Assembly: GCA_022828595.1 (NCBI GenBank)
Contig: JAKGHH010000002.1
Coordinates: 67,490,383 to 67,554,382, forward strand
DNA from: Nelumbo lutea
Lineage: Eukaryota; Streptophyta; Magnoliopsida; Proteales; Nelumbonaceae
Length of the DNA stretch: 64,000 nt
Reading direction: 5' to 3'
Shown: positions 49,001-53,200 of the stretch, piece after piece
Layout: every line of letters starts with the position of its first letter
How positions within the stretch are numbered: position 1 is the first letter of the stretch
The notes under the pieces: generated by a model
What the model saw: only the letters and a program-made list of their open reading frames with translations
What the model was told of the DNA's origin: nothing
Databases searched by the model: none
Position numbers and translations under genes: made by a program

Positions 49001-49068
49001 TCCAAGTGATTCGAAACCGATACCGAAGATTGTGAAAATCGAGATGCCATCAGATCTTCCAATGCCAT
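4594..49068 (-). CDS. RAPTOR1: RAPTOR1, regulatory-associated protein of TOR (full gene, 23 coding exons)
   Basis: RAPTOR is the scaffold subunit of TOR complex 1; it binds TOR kinase in the cytoplasm and presents substrates such as S6 kinase. Exons: 48778-49068, 43882-43984, 26900-26982, 26656-26814, 26441-26557, 26097-26260, 23999-24153, 23740-23884, 23552-23630, 23324-23425, 22019-22102, 21792-21902, 20335-20688, 20034-20220, 17108-17728, 8812-9141, 8571-8694, 7934-8058, 7430-7575, 7230-7331, 6150-6235, 5891-5975, 4594-4932. The sum is 4,092 nt, 1,363 residues plus stop, close to the roughly 1,340 residues of Arabidopsis RAPTOR1. Domain order is a caspase-like RNC domain (about 80-400), HEAT/armadillo-like helices (about 430-760), a Ser-rich linker (about 760-920) and WD40 repeats (about 1030-1363). 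All introns are GT-AG and no frame is broken, so the gene looks functional. The start fits the family N-terminus MALxDLMxSRFSQSS. Exon limits were set by eye from splice consensus and family similarity. Confidence 0.96.
4933..5890 (-). other. RAPTOR1 intron 22 (1.0 kb)
   Basis: It is AT-rich and carries the 140-bp hAT-type MITE at 5593-5732; nothing else is recognised. Confidence 0.75.
5593..5732. mobile_element. hAT-type MITE, 140 bp, with 8-bp target duplication
   Basis: Terminal repeats are TAGGGATGGCAA (5593-5604) and TTGCCATTCCTA (5721-5732). They are flanked by CATGTTAC (5585-5592) and TATGTTAC (5733-5740), an 8-bp duplication with one mismatch. The interior is GGGGATGGGG/CCCCAGCCC-rich. 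The end sequence, the 8-bp duplication and the G/C-rich interior match a widespread plant hAT MITE type. Confidence 0.8.
5891..5975 (-). CDS. RAPTOR1: RAPTOR1 exon 22 (residues 1223-1251)
   Basis: It encodes [20 protein letters not shown] and QPGLDPAK. The acceptor is ATCATAG and the donor AAAG/GTATGC. The Met codon is split with exon 21. Confidence 0.95.
6150..6235 (-). CDS. RAPTOR1: RAPTOR1 exon 21 (residues 1195-1222)
   Basis: It encodes [20 protein letters not shown] and LFDIRTPE, a WD40 blade ending RLFDIR. The acceptor is TTTGTAG and the donor AAT/GTAAGC. Confidence 0.95.
6236..7229 (-). other. RAPTOR1 intron 20 (1.0 kb)
   Basis: It contains a GATAC-type repeat copy at about 6,375-6,510 and a short (AC)n run at about 7,110-7,126. 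Nothing else is recognised. Confidence 0.7.
6375..6510 (+). repeat. GATAC-type dispersed repeat, copy 1
   Basis: It shares with 7,655-7,790 and 22,640-22,820 the order GATAC..., a TTTCCTAA-like word, GGACA.GAATACAGGTA, then AATATGCTTAT and TATGTATCTAG. Confidence 0.5.
7230..7331 (-). CDS. RAPTOR1: RAPTOR1 exon 20 (residues 1161-1194)
   Basis: It encodes [20 protein letters not shown] and then [20 protein letters not shown] is a WD40 signature. The acceptor is CAACCAG and the donor TTG/GTTAGT. Confidence 0.94.
7430..7575 (-). CDS. RAPTOR1: RAPTOR1 exon 19 (residues 1112-1160)
   Basis: It encodes [19 protein letters not shown], then [10 protein letters not shown] and [11 protein letters not shown], a WD40 blade ending RIW. 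The acceptor is TTTAAAG and the donor TTG/GTATGT. Confidence 0.95.
7655..7790 (+). repeat. GATAC-type dispersed repeat, copy 2
   Basis: It contains GATACAGGCATTGATACAGG, then CATTTTCTAAAATACTTGGCA, GTACAGGTATCCCATGTAAT and ATATGCTTATGTATTTAT, colinear with the other copies. It lies in intron 18. Confidence 0.5.
7934..8058 (-). CDS. RAPTOR1: RAPTOR1 exon 18 (residues 1070-1111)
   Basis: It encodes [20 protein letters not shown], then [20 protein letters not shown], the end of one WD40 blade and start of the next. The acceptor is TTCTCAG and the donor TCAT/GTAAGA. Confidence 0.94.
8251..8480 (+). mobile_element. tRNA-derived SINE in RAPTOR1 intron 17
   Basis: A Pol III A box TGGCTCAGTTGG (8260-8271) and a B-box-like ATCTGATTCC (8305-8314, compare GTTCGATTCC) lie about 33 bases apart within a tRNA-like head that begins ACCGAGGGGTGG. 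The 3' limit is unclear. It is not a functional tRNA: no proper acceptor stem could be built. Confidence 0.5.
8571..8694 (-). CDS. RAPTOR1: RAPTOR1 exon 17 (residues 1029-1069), first WD40 blade
   Basis: It encodes [20 protein letters not shown] and then [15 protein letters not shown], the opening of the WD40 domain. The acceptor is TTTGCAG and the donor TTAG/GTACAG; the Arg codon is split. Confidence 0.94.
8812..9141 (-). CDS. RAPTOR1: RAPTOR1 exon 16 (residues 919-1028)
   Basis: It encodes [20 protein letters not shown], then [13 protein letters not shown] and [20 protein letters not shown], ending in a charged helix [18 protein letters not shown]. The acceptor is GATGTAG and the donor TCTT/GTGAGT. 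The 8-kb intron 15 separates it from exon 15. Confidence 0.95.
10027..10097. repeat. (CA)n then (TA)n microsatellite
   Basis: About 30 CA units run from 10027 to 10086, followed by a short TA run to 10097. It is simple sequence; open frames through it encode only Thr-His or Cys-Val repeats. Confidence 0.95.
10190..10440 (-). mobile_element. LINE fragment (reverse-transcriptase zinc-knuckle tail)
   Basis: On the minus strand [17 protein letters not shown] is followed by [19 protein letters not shown], the typical PxCIxWxIWKERN block that closes LINE reverse-transcriptase proteins. One in-frame stop interrupts it. Confidence 0.6.
10850..12000 (+). mobile_element. Degenerate LINE fragment with RNase H remnant
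   Basis: Near 10,915 [16 protein letters not shown] matches the [13 protein letters not shown] block of the LINE at 41.7 kb. Near 11,815 [19 protein letters not shown] is the last RNase H motif. Several stops and frame changes lie between them. Confidence 0.55.
12030..12450 (-). repeat. Dispersed repeat, inverted copy of 29.53-29.96 kb
   Basis: Read on the minus strand it is colinear with 29,530-29,960: shared words include CTTAAAAGGCAATTAAAATT, GGCACAAAGGC and TTTTACATCACATTAGCTAC, then CTTGAAGTAATGCAATT. It is AT-rich and non-coding, and probably the body of a non-autonomous DNA element. Confidence 0.75.
12480..12722 (-). mobile_element. AGGCGC-rich hAT-like element end
   Basis: Many GGCGC/GGCAC/CCTAGG words end at 12,705-12,720 in TTTTAAATCACTG, read on the minus strand as CAGTGATTTAAAA. 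Similar TTTTAAAACACTG ends close AGGCGC- or GCACCT-rich tracts near 13,372, 30,057 and 43,304. The end resembles plant hAT termini (CAGTG...); the class is inferred. Confidence 0.45.
13033..13076. repeat. (TA)n microsatellite
   Basis: An uninterrupted AT dinucleotide run lies next to a CT-rich tract (12,920-12,990). Confidence 0.95.
13543..15838 (-). mobile_element. 5'-truncated RNase H-carrying LINE
   Basis: The minus strand reads from 15.8 kb: [29 protein letters not shown] and [20 protein letters not shown] (reverse-transcriptase end). Then come [38 protein letters not shown] (zinc-knuckle region), [34 protein letters not shown] and [10 protein letters not shown], then RNase [19 protein letters not shown] near 13.88 kb. 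The T-run at 13,543-13,552 is its poly(A) tail. Frames are broken near 13.85, 14.46 and 15.16 kb, so it is inactive. It belongs to the same family as the LINEs in intron 2. Confidence 0.8.
14346..14899. repeat. Perfect 277-bp tandem duplication inside the LINE
   Basis: 14346-14622 and 14623-14899 appear identical base for base by eye. The junction shows a few bases of homology (CACAA). The duplicated segment carries the zinc-knuckle part (about [11 protein letters not shown] to the [10 protein letters not shown] block). Confidence 0.9.
17108..17728 (-). CDS. RAPTOR1: RAPTOR1 exon 15 (residues 712-918), HEAT end and Ser-rich linker
   Basis: This is the largest exon (621 nt). It starts [14 protein letters not shown], passes into a Ser/Thr-rich low-complexity linker with [13 protein letters not shown], then a helix [20 protein letters not shown] and [13 protein letters not shown]. 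The linker probably carries phosphorylation sites, as it does in other RAPTORs; that is inference. Donor GCAG/GTAAGT. Confidence 0.96.
18185..18720 (-). mobile_element. LINE RNase H relic in RAPTOR1 intron 14
   Basis: The minus strand reads [19 protein letters not shown] (Glu of the RNase H motif) and then [19 protein letters not shown], the last RNase H motif. T-runs at 18,181-18,230 may mark the 3' tail. The upstream protein is missing. Confidence 0.6.
19487..19780. repeat. C/T-rich compound tandem repeat in intron 14
   Basis: TTTCTACTATTCACTCAGCC starts units at about 19,490 and 19,670. The word CTACCTAGCTTCT(G)TGCAAC followed by CATGCTCCCACCCTCC occurs three times (about 19,525, 19,605 and 19,710). 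Units differ by a few per cent. Confidence 0.7.
20034..20220 (-). CDS. RAPTOR1: RAPTOR1 exon 14 (residues 650-711)
   Basis: It encodes [18 protein letters not shown], an acidic [10 protein letters not shown] loop and then [13 protein letters not shown]. The acceptor is TTTCAG and the donor GTAG/GTATGT. The next Ala codon is split with exon 15. Confidence 0.95.
20335..20688 (-). CDS. RAPTOR1: RAPTOR1 exon 13 (residues 532-649)
   Basis: This 118-codon exon of the HEAT-like region encodes [20 protein letters not shown], then [18 protein letters not shown], and ends [10 protein letters not shown]. Several helices of about 20 residues are visible. The acceptor is ATTTTAG and the donor GAG/GTTTTG. 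Confidence 0.96.
20689..21791 (-). other. RAPTOR1 intron 12 (1.1 kb) with a small inverted repeat
   Basis: An imperfect inverted repeat lies at about 20,894-21,010: arms resembling AACACTTATTTTGTG and its complement flank CCTAGG/ACTAG-rich sequence. Related CTAGTC-rich sequence recurs at about 21,355-21,425. This looks like a MITE relic; the class is unknown. Confidence 0.5.
21792..21902 (-). CDS. RAPTOR1: RAPTOR1 exon 12 (residues 495-531)
   Basis: It encodes [19 protein letters not shown] and then [18 protein letters not shown], a HEAT-type helix pair. The acceptor is TTTTGTAG and the donor AAG/GTTTTT. Confidence 0.95.
22019..22102 (-). CDS. RAPTOR1: RAPTOR1 exon 11 (residues 467-494)
   Basis: It encodes [20 protein letters not shown] and MGPWAVDL, the start of the helical HEAT-like region. 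The acceptor is TTGTAG and the donor CTG/GTAATT. Confidence 0.95.
22103..23323 (-). other. RAPTOR1 intron 10 (1.2 kb)
   Basis: It contains one copy of the GATAC-type dispersed repeat at about 22,640-22,820; nothing else is recognised. Confidence 0.75.
22640..22820 (+). repeat. GATAC-type dispersed repeat, copy 3
   Basis: It contains GACTGATACTGG, then CTATTTCCTGAAATCTCAGA, CATGGATACAGGAACAGGTA and CATACTTTGTATCTAGTC, colinear with the two copies in introns 20 and 18. A diverged copy seems to lie near 3,850-3,925 on the other strand. Confidence 0.5.
23324..23425 (-). CDS. RAPTOR1: RAPTOR1 exon 10 (residues 433-466)
   Basis: It encodes [19 protein letters not shown] and [15 protein letters not shown], almost identical to Arabidopsis. 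The acceptor is CTTGCAG and the donor CAG/GTGAGG. Confidence 0.96.
23552..23630 (-). CDS. RAPTOR1: RAPTOR1 exon 9 (residues 407-432)
   Basis: It encodes [20 protein letters not shown] and PNAEFQ. The acceptor is GGTACAG and the donor CAG/GTGTCT. The Trp codon is split with exon 8. Confidence 0.95.
23740..23884 (-). CDS. RAPTOR1: RAPTOR1 exon 8 (residues 358-406)
   Basis: It encodes [19 protein letters not shown] and then [20 protein letters not shown] and THQHHMW. The acceptor is TCCTGCAG and the donor TGTG/GTAACT. Confidence 0.96.
23999..24153 (-). CDS. RAPTOR1: RAPTOR1 exon 7 (residues 306-357)
   Basis: It encodes [17 protein letters not shown] and then [19 protein letters not shown] and [11 protein letters not shown], very highly conserved in RAPTOR. 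The acceptor is TTTTCAG and the donor CATG/GTAACC. Confidence 0.96.
24154..26096 (-). other. RAPTOR1 intron 6 (1.9 kb)
   Basis: It is AT-rich with no recognisable coding remnant, terminal repeat or RNA gene. Confidence 0.75.
26097..26260 (-). CDS. RAPTOR1: RAPTOR1 exon 6 (residues 252-305 plus split Trp)
   Basis: It encodes a variable linker ([16 protein letters not shown]) followed by conserved [16 protein letters not shown] and [20 protein letters not shown]. The donor is ATG/GTAAGG; the Trp codon is completed in exon 7. Confidence 0.94.
26441..26557 (-). CDS. RAPTOR1: RAPTOR1 exon 5 (residues 213-251), FDCSAAG motif
   Basis: It encodes [18 protein letters not shown] and then [19 protein letters not shown]. 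Cys at about residue 239 is at the position of the caspase-like nucleophile. The acceptor is GCATGCAG and the donor GAG/GTTAGC. Confidence 0.95.
26656..26814 (-). CDS. RAPTOR1: RAPTOR1 exon 4 (residues 160-212), caspase-like His motif
   Basis: It encodes [18 protein letters not shown] and then [20 protein letters not shown]. The GHG histidine, about residue 196, sits where caspase-fold proteins hold the catalytic His. The exon is phase 0 at both ends. Confidence 0.95.
26900..26982 (-). CDS. RAPTOR1: RAPTOR1 exon 3 (residues 132-159)
   Basis: It encodes [18 protein letters not shown] and then QYERWQPR of the RNC domain. The acceptor is TTTGGCAG and the donor AGG/GTAAGA. The Asp codon is split with exon 2, which proves the join across the 16.9-kb intron. 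Confidence 0.95.
27162..28060 (-). mobile_element. LINE fragment, zinc-knuckle tail and RNase H
   Basis: The minus strand shows [15 protein letters not shown] near 27.8 kb, then [20 protein letters not shown] and GGIIRDVRG near 27.6 kb (RNase H first motif), ending near 27.25 kb. A T-run near 27,163 is its poly(A). Several stops are present. Confidence 0.6.
28050..28436 (+). mobile_element. LINE 3' fragment without RNase H
   Basis: [20 protein letters not shown] (about 28,120-28,180) is the PxAVFWVIWxERNxRIFE block that closes a different LINE type. It is followed by the family tail and a run of A at about 28,428-28,436. Confidence 0.6.
28915..29375 (+). mobile_element. LINE zinc-knuckle fragment
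   Basis: [18 protein letters not shown] followed by ACGAWxYFIRLF-like sequence at about 28,939-29,030 is the CxxCxxxxExxxHxxxxC knuckle. An A-run at about 29,366-29,374 ends it. It is truncated at the 5' side. Confidence 0.6.
29530..30058 (+). repeat. Dispersed repeat (partner of 12.03-12.45 kb) with hAT-like end
   Basis: The first 430 bases match intron 15 in inverted orientation. The right part gains GCATGCGCCTCGGG and ends TTTTAAAACACTG at about 30,045-30,057, immediately before a LINE fragment. Confidence 0.7.
30059..30480 (+). mobile_element. 5'-truncated LINE, RNase H end with poly(A)
   Basis: [20 protein letters not shown] (30,135-30,195), [20 protein letters not shown] (about 30,285-30,345) and a stop at 30,366 are the RNase H end. 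A run of about 19 A (30,461-30,480) follows. The long A-run suggests a young insertion. Confidence 0.7.
31720..32017 (+). mobile_element. Oldest LINE of the nest, left part (reverse transcriptase core)
   Basis: Allowing frame changes it reads [20 protein letters not shown] near 31.77 kb and [20 protein letters not shown] near 31.94-32.0 kb, the QGDPLSP and YVDD motifs. It stops at 32,017 where a minus-strand LINE tail begins. The protein seems to continue at 39,657 ([20 protein letters not shown]), so the two parts look like one element that was split. Confidence 0.65.
32018..33139 (-). mobile_element. Minus-strand LINE of the nest, 3' half (RNase H and zinc knuckle)
   Basis: The minus strand reads [31 protein letters not shown] (about 33,060-32,950). 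Then come [10 protein letters not shown] near 32.75 kb and the RNase [21 protein letters not shown] near 32.35 kb. A T-run at about 32,021-32,028 is its poly(A). It is interrupted at 33,139 by the next LINE and resumes at 39,269. Confidence 0.75.
33125..33139. repeat. Target-site duplication, left copy
   Basis: GGCTCAAGGGAAGTA, identical to 39254-39268; the bases just outside differ (A/G and G/C), so the duplication is exactly 15 bp. Confidence 0.9.
33298..34542 (+). pseudogene. LINE ORF1-like region (frame-broken)
   Basis: Three open stretches in different frames (33298-33807, 33756-34205, 34216-34542) are charged, Ser/Lys/Glu-rich and hydrophilic, as nucleic-acid-binding ORF1 proteins of plant LINEs tend to be. 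I see no intact CCHC knuckle. Assignment rests on position upstream of the endonuclease. Confidence 0.5.
35166..36584 (+). pseudogene. LINE endonuclease and start of reverse transcriptase (472 codons, truncated by frameshift)
   Basis: It starts [19 protein letters not shown] with the EEP endonuclease: Asn near residue 7, MLQEAKL with the catalytic Glu near 37, and TSDHCPILL near 220. The GDFN motif reads GGGRDFNVI because of a G-run at 35,578-35,588. The reverse-transcriptase lead-in follows: [20 protein letters not shown] near 355 and [15 protein letters not shown] near 450. A full protein would run past 1,200 residues; here it leaves frame at about 36,545. Confidence 0.85.
36585..38600 (+). 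pseudogene. LINE reverse transcriptase rest and zinc-knuckle region (degenerate)
   Basis: In mixed frames it reads [20 protein letters not shown] near 36.65 kb, FVDDLIIF near 37.16 kb (the catalytic Asp pair) and [20 protein letters not shown] near 37.48 kb. Then come [19 protein letters not shown] near 37.57 kb, [18 protein letters not shown] near 38.27 kb and [18 protein letters not shown] near 38.5 kb. At least six stops occur. Confidence 0.8.
38690..39116 (+). pseudogene. LINE RNase H domain, catalytic residues lost
   Basis: The first motif reads TKLNFVGSS where the relative at 14.03 kb has KLNFDGSS, so the first Asp is Val. [11 protein letters not shown] has Lys in place of the usual Glu. 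Later [14 protein letters not shown] and [14 protein letters not shown] keep their Asp. The stop is at 39,112-39,114. Confidence 0.75.
39254..39268. repeat. Target-site duplication, right copy
   Basis: GGCTCAAGGGAAGTA follows directly after the A-run and two G of the inserted LINE. Confidence 0.9.
39269..39656 (-). mobile_element. Minus-strand LINE of the nest, 5' part
   Basis: The minus strand reads [40 protein letters not shown] and [14 protein letters not shown], colinear with the LINE at 15.1-15.3 kb. Joined across the 6.1-kb insertion it meets the zinc-knuckle part at 33.1 kb. It ends abruptly near 39,656 (5' truncation). Confidence 0.75.
39657..42821 (+). mobile_element. Oldest LINE of the nest, right part (interrupted at 39,968-41,474)
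   Basis: First comes the reverse-transcriptase end: [40 protein letters not shown] and [14 protein letters not shown]. After the inserted LINE come [40 protein letters not shown], the zinc-knuckle region [20 protein letters not shown] and DRVFLHCRV, and an A-run at about 42,814-42,821. There are many stops and no RNase H, so it is a different family from the LINEs nested in its centre. Confidence 0.7.
39968..41474 (+). mobile_element. 5'-truncated LINE inserted in an older LINE
   Basis: AAAGATGGGGACAGG at 39953-39967 is repeated at 41475-41489 after a run of A (41,463-41,477, overlapping the duplication). Inside: [76 protein letters not shown], then [37 protein letters not shown] and [19 protein letters not shown]. 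There is a frameshift near 40.58 and another near 41.07 kb. Confidence 0.85.
42905..43305 (+). mobile_element. AGGCGCATCAGGTGC-rich hAT-like remnant
   Basis: CCTGAGGCGCATCAGGTGCA-type repeats start it, with a GGAAAG/GAAAAG purine-rich tract inside, ending CATTTTAAAACACTG at 43,290-43,304. It shares the ACACTG end with the copies near 12.7, 13.37 and 30.05 kb. Confidence 0.4.
43882..43984 (-). CDS. RAPTOR1: RAPTOR1 exon 2 (residues 98-131)
   Basis: It encodes [19 protein letters not shown] and the following [12 protein letters not shown], nearly invariant in plant RAPTORs. The acceptor is CTAGTGCAG and the donor ATAG/GTAAAG. It stands alone, with a 4.8-kb intron on its 5' side and a 16.9-kb intron on its 3' side. 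Confidence 0.95.
43985..48777 (-). other. RAPTOR1 intron 1 (4.8 kb)
   Basis: It is mostly AT-rich unique-looking sequence. It contains a LINE zinc-knuckle relic near 45.1 kb and a short (GA)n run at about 47,881-47,902. Around 47.7-48.06 kb there is an LTR-like stretch I could not confirm. Otherwise nothing is recognised. Confidence 0.7.
45095..45295 (+). mobile_element. Short LINE zinc-knuckle relic in intron 1
   Basis: [20 protein letters not shown] followed by LYKILLL and NGNCIKRG is the start of the zinc-binding domain (WxxxxPxKVxxFxWxA). About 55 codons are left. Confidence 0.5.
48778..49068 (-). CDS. RAPTOR1: RAPTOR1 exon 1 (residues 1-97)
   Basis: It holds the start codon and a low-complexity Ser/Ala-rich N-terminus, then the conserved stretch [18 protein letters not shown] that begins the RNC domain. 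It ends ...KWRPKDR before a GTGAGC donor, phase 0. An in-frame second Met lies at residue 7. Confidence 0.95.
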
Positions 49069-49280
49069 TCAAATCCCATAAAAAATCAACCTTGCCTCAA
49101 TCGCATCGTTACAATTATATTTCAAATATCATAAACAAGCAATAAAGAATAATAAAATCCAAAACCAAAACCTTTTCTTCCACACTTGCGGAGCGGAGCA
49201 GAGCAGAGCTGAGTACTCGTCCAGAAACTAGACCTAATCAACAAAACCGCTAAACCAACGACGCATGAATGATATTCTTC
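49069..49280 (-). promoter_or_regulatory. RAPTOR1 5' leader with four uORFs
   Basis: Minus-strand upstream ATGs lie at 49266 (ten codons, stop ending at 49234), 49132 (five codons), 49106 (six codons) and 49079 (nine codons). The last overlaps the main ATG at 49068 in another frame. Its TGA (49052-49050) overlaps the in-frame ATG of residue Met7 as TGATG. The transcription start (about 49,272-49,280) is inferred from the TATA position; a leader intron cannot be excluded. Confidence 0.5.
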
Positions 49281-49303
49281 GCAAGAAAGATAGAGAATCC
49301 AGC

Positions 49304-49310
49304 TTATATA
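49304..49310 (-). promoter_or_regulatory. TATA box of RAPTOR1
   Basis: TATATAA is read on the minus strand inside GGTTTTATATAAGCTGG, about 240 bases above the start codon. This would place transcription initiation roughly 30 bases downstream. Confidence 0.55.
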
Positions 49311-49337
49311 AAACCTAAAACCTTAAAACCGCTCTGA

Positions 49338-49346
49338 AAACCCTAA
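49338..49346 (+). promoter_or_regulatory. Telo-box (AAACCCTAA) upstream of the TATA box
   Basis: A perfect AAACCCTAA lies about 30 bases upstream of the TATA box, with looser AAACC-type repeats next to it. Telo-boxes are known from promoters of plant translation and growth genes, which fits a TORC1 subunit. Function here is inferred. Confidence 0.45.
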
Positions 49347-50159
49347 AAACCCAAAAATTGGGGGAAGGGTATTCATAGTAATGGCGGCAGAGCAAACGAA
49401 GAAAAAGGATTTTAGAAACAGAGTGCGTGTTGAGTCTGTTACTATTTTTTTCTTCCTTTCTCTTTTTTTTTTATTTTTTTCTTTTACCCCTTTTTATCTA
49501 TTTTACGTTTCGTTTCTCTCTCCTCTATTTTAATCTCCATTCCGAACTTTCGATTATAAAGCACAAGTTCGGAGCGGAGCCGCCGTTATAATAGGTGTGC
49601 GTGAGGGAGAAAGCGACTGTGTGTACATACTATATACTGCGCGCATACGCTGCTTTACCCGAACTGCCCGTAAATGCTGCCCGCGATTTTATGTTTGGTC
49701 GAGTGTAGCTCAGCAAGCCCCAAAATAGAACATGCTTACAGGCCCCTGGGCTCTGCCTCTCAGGACTCACTCAGTCGTCCATTCTCTTTTTTTTTTTTTT
49801 GGTTCGAAAAAATGTGAAAAGTTATTACAATATTTAATTTTATATATGACAAGAAAAATAGGCCATTGAGATGTGAATGTGGGGTGCATTCTGTCGAGGG
49901 CAGATGTGAACTCGGCCATTGACCAACCCATGTCGTTTTAGCACCGTGTTCGGTTGGCAGTTCAGTCGTCTTCACATGTGGGACTTGAAATCGGACATCT
50001 CCCGTCTCCCGGTCTCCGTAACGTAACGTAATATATGTATACTTGTTTAGTGCAGCGATGCAGCACACAAACACGAATGATGTTTAGTGCAGCCGCTCGC
50101 TCATACACTCACTAATCCCACCTAGAGTAGAGTGACAAGTCATTGTTCCCATGGTTTAC

Positions 50160-50206
50160 AGCTCTACACGTTTTTTTTTTTTTTTGGGGGGGGGGGGGTG
50201 GGGGGG
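50160..50206. repeat. T-run followed by G-run
   Basis: A homopolymer T tract runs directly into a G tract with one T. It is prone to sequencing and assembly error. Confidence 0.8.
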
Positions 50207-53200
50207 TAATCGCTCTGCACGTTAATGAAACACGCAAACACCCTCCTGCTTCCCTTTATGGCATGTGGGTCACGCACACGCTTGTTATATCACTATCAGA
50301 TAGCCTATTGCAATTTAATTAATGGTCATGTTTTCCTCTTTTTTTCCTTTTCAGTACTACGGAATACAAACAGAAAATCAACTGTCAGCAAGCAAAGTAA
50401 TTGATTGATGAAGAACATTTATCATGATATTTGAAAGGGGATAGTCATATATAGTCTAATAGAGGGGGTGTTAATTGCTAAAAGAACTGTGGTAATTCCG
50501 AGTAAGCAGAATTATGGGCAATTATATCTATATGGAGACTAATTTGATTAATTGTTCATTCGACCGTGAGAAAACTGCAGGTAGAATCATACGTGTAATC
50601 AGTTATGTTGGAAGTTAATAATTAATGAAGCTTGGCGATTGGGACTTCATCACCAATTTGGGCCACAACCACATTATTATATACATTTCCTCATATCAAA
50701 TAGAGTGGGCTCATTATATGAAGTAGCCACTTCTAGCCGTCCAAAGTTCTTACCGTCTTCCCCTCTATGGATTATTATATGTTGGTTGTTATGTTTTGAT
50801 AAGTTGTATTGTATGGATTAGCTAGGATGGCAGCTTGTTTATGGCCCAGGACCAGGAAGCTTCAACTCCTGCAACATGGTTGGGGCTGAAAGTGCCCCAA
50901 CTATTAAGGGCATGCCTCTCACCACCTTCTGTTAATGGAGTCAATTTCAGCCCCAAAACCTATCCAAACTGTTGAAGACAAGCCTCTATTTTTATGGATC
51001 TGGATCTCCTATGCTTGTTATCTCCTACACTTTCATGCCGTCTATGACAGGTGTACACATGTATATCATATGAAAATACACGTCTATAGAGGACAATTAT
51101 TGCACATTGAATGCAAGATTTTTTTTTTTTTAGGAGATCCATAGTCCTTTTTTCACAGGGCAAACTTCAAAAGAAAACTGAAAGTTGGGATGGGAGATAT
51201 TACTTTAGGGGAAATGTCAATATGCAATTGGCATTAGGAAATTGAAAGTTACTAATTAAATGACACCTGCAAGATGGAAGAAAAACAATGGATTAGATTC
51301 TTGGTACGATGGTCTTCATGTCAAGCCAAGGAAAATATCAACATAATATAGTAAAGATAAATTAGGAAATTGAGAGGGTCATCATCCATCAAATGGACAG
51401 TTTGACAATGAATCCCTCAACCTTGACAGGTAATATCACTTGGGAAAAAAAAATGCATCTCAGTATGCGGGGAGTGGGTGGGTTTTATGCCTTACTGGTC
51501 AGGACCTGTGCCATGAGTCGGTTTTGTCAAGAGAGAGAGGGGCAAATGAACTTTTATATTAGATCAGTTTCTGAAGTAGAAAGATACTTTTGAGTTGAAT
51601 TTAAATAAATGTTAATTTGATTAATAACTTTATTTTATTTTTTATTATTTGCAATGCATAAATTTTGTATTAGGAATATCTCCCGATGATAATACCGGAA
51701 ATGATGATATCATCATCTGGAGATGTTGGAACGTTGTGGGGCACAGATCTAAACTCGTGATATAGAGGGTCTTCAATCCAATAGACAGTTCCACCACAAA
51801 TCCTTCAACATAACAGTTGATGGGATGGGATAGTTAATGCCTGACTAATCTAGAAGATCATCTATATAACAAACTTTTCCACTATGTTAAAAACCAGAAC
51901 CCTAAAAGTTTTTTCATCATCGTTATTATAATTTAAGCCTTGTCCCATTAGATGTGCTAACAAAAGTCTACTTACAAGTGAATTTTGCTTTTTTTAAGTA
52001 AGTTGAGATGTGAGATGTTTGGTAATTGTTGAAATGGGTGTTACAAGTAGTGGGATAGAAAAAGATTCCTACTTTAGGGTTCAAACATGATACCAAAAAA
52101 AACTTACAACCAACGAATCCATATCATAAAAGTAGTGACCATATAGGTGGTATGTATCAATGATACAATATTCATTTGGGAGTGTTGATTGTCAAAAAAA
52201 ACTCTTCAGGTATTATGTCTTTCCGGCATTACGGCATCAAAGTAACCTTTTTTTAAATGTCATGTTCAGCATTTCAGTAACTGATGACCATTCACTTATT
52301 TTACTTGGGCGCCAGCGGTCATCAAAAACCAGTATTAGTCATAAAACTAACTTACAGGAATTCATATTGGTGCAAAGAGAGTTTAGGAGGGGCATCAGTT
52401 GCAACAGGAACCCTTTGGTAGAATCTTTCATTCAGTGTCATATTTGTCTTGTATTGGCATGAAATTCCGGTAGCTTGTGTTACTGTAATGTGATGCCTCG
52501 ACTGAATTGGTGATACCAGTTTCACATGGTACGGTGAAATTCCCTCACAACTTCCAACAAATAATCCGGCCCCGGATTCCACCAGAGCAACATAACGAGA
52601 CAAAAGGTGGATTGGAGCCCATGAACAGATACAAATTTAAGGCAATGATTTATGCCCCCACTGATGATCAGTCGTAATCATAGTTTTAAAAACGATTCAA
52701 AAACGCTTTGGCCACTGGTTTTTGGATCAAACAATTTGACCATTCATTTGAATTCCGGTTAAATGGTTTTTGGGCCGAAAACTGGATCCAGAGACATGAC
52801 TGATTATCAGCCAAATGGTCTGGCCATCCAGTCCGGTCCAATTATCAAAACCATGGTTGTGGTGTTTAGAAAATGTATGTTACCAAAATTTTCTACTAAA
52901 ATATCGCTTCACTCGTATATATGTATAATGAAACTTTATTTAAATTCTTGATTTAAGCAATTTAATTTCATTAGCATGTACAATCAAGTGTGGATGCCCA
53001 GCATATATATATTAGGCTTGGGATGCAGGCTGGCAGGGCCAGGCTAGAGAGCTCAAAATGTTCTCGTAATAACCATACAATAACCTAGCGTGGGCTCATC
53101 CGGACCTAGTCCATGGTCATTCATAACATGACCCATGCTGTAAAATCAAACAGAAATGTTTTTGGAGCAATATTTAATTGGCCCTATTGCTGCATATCAT

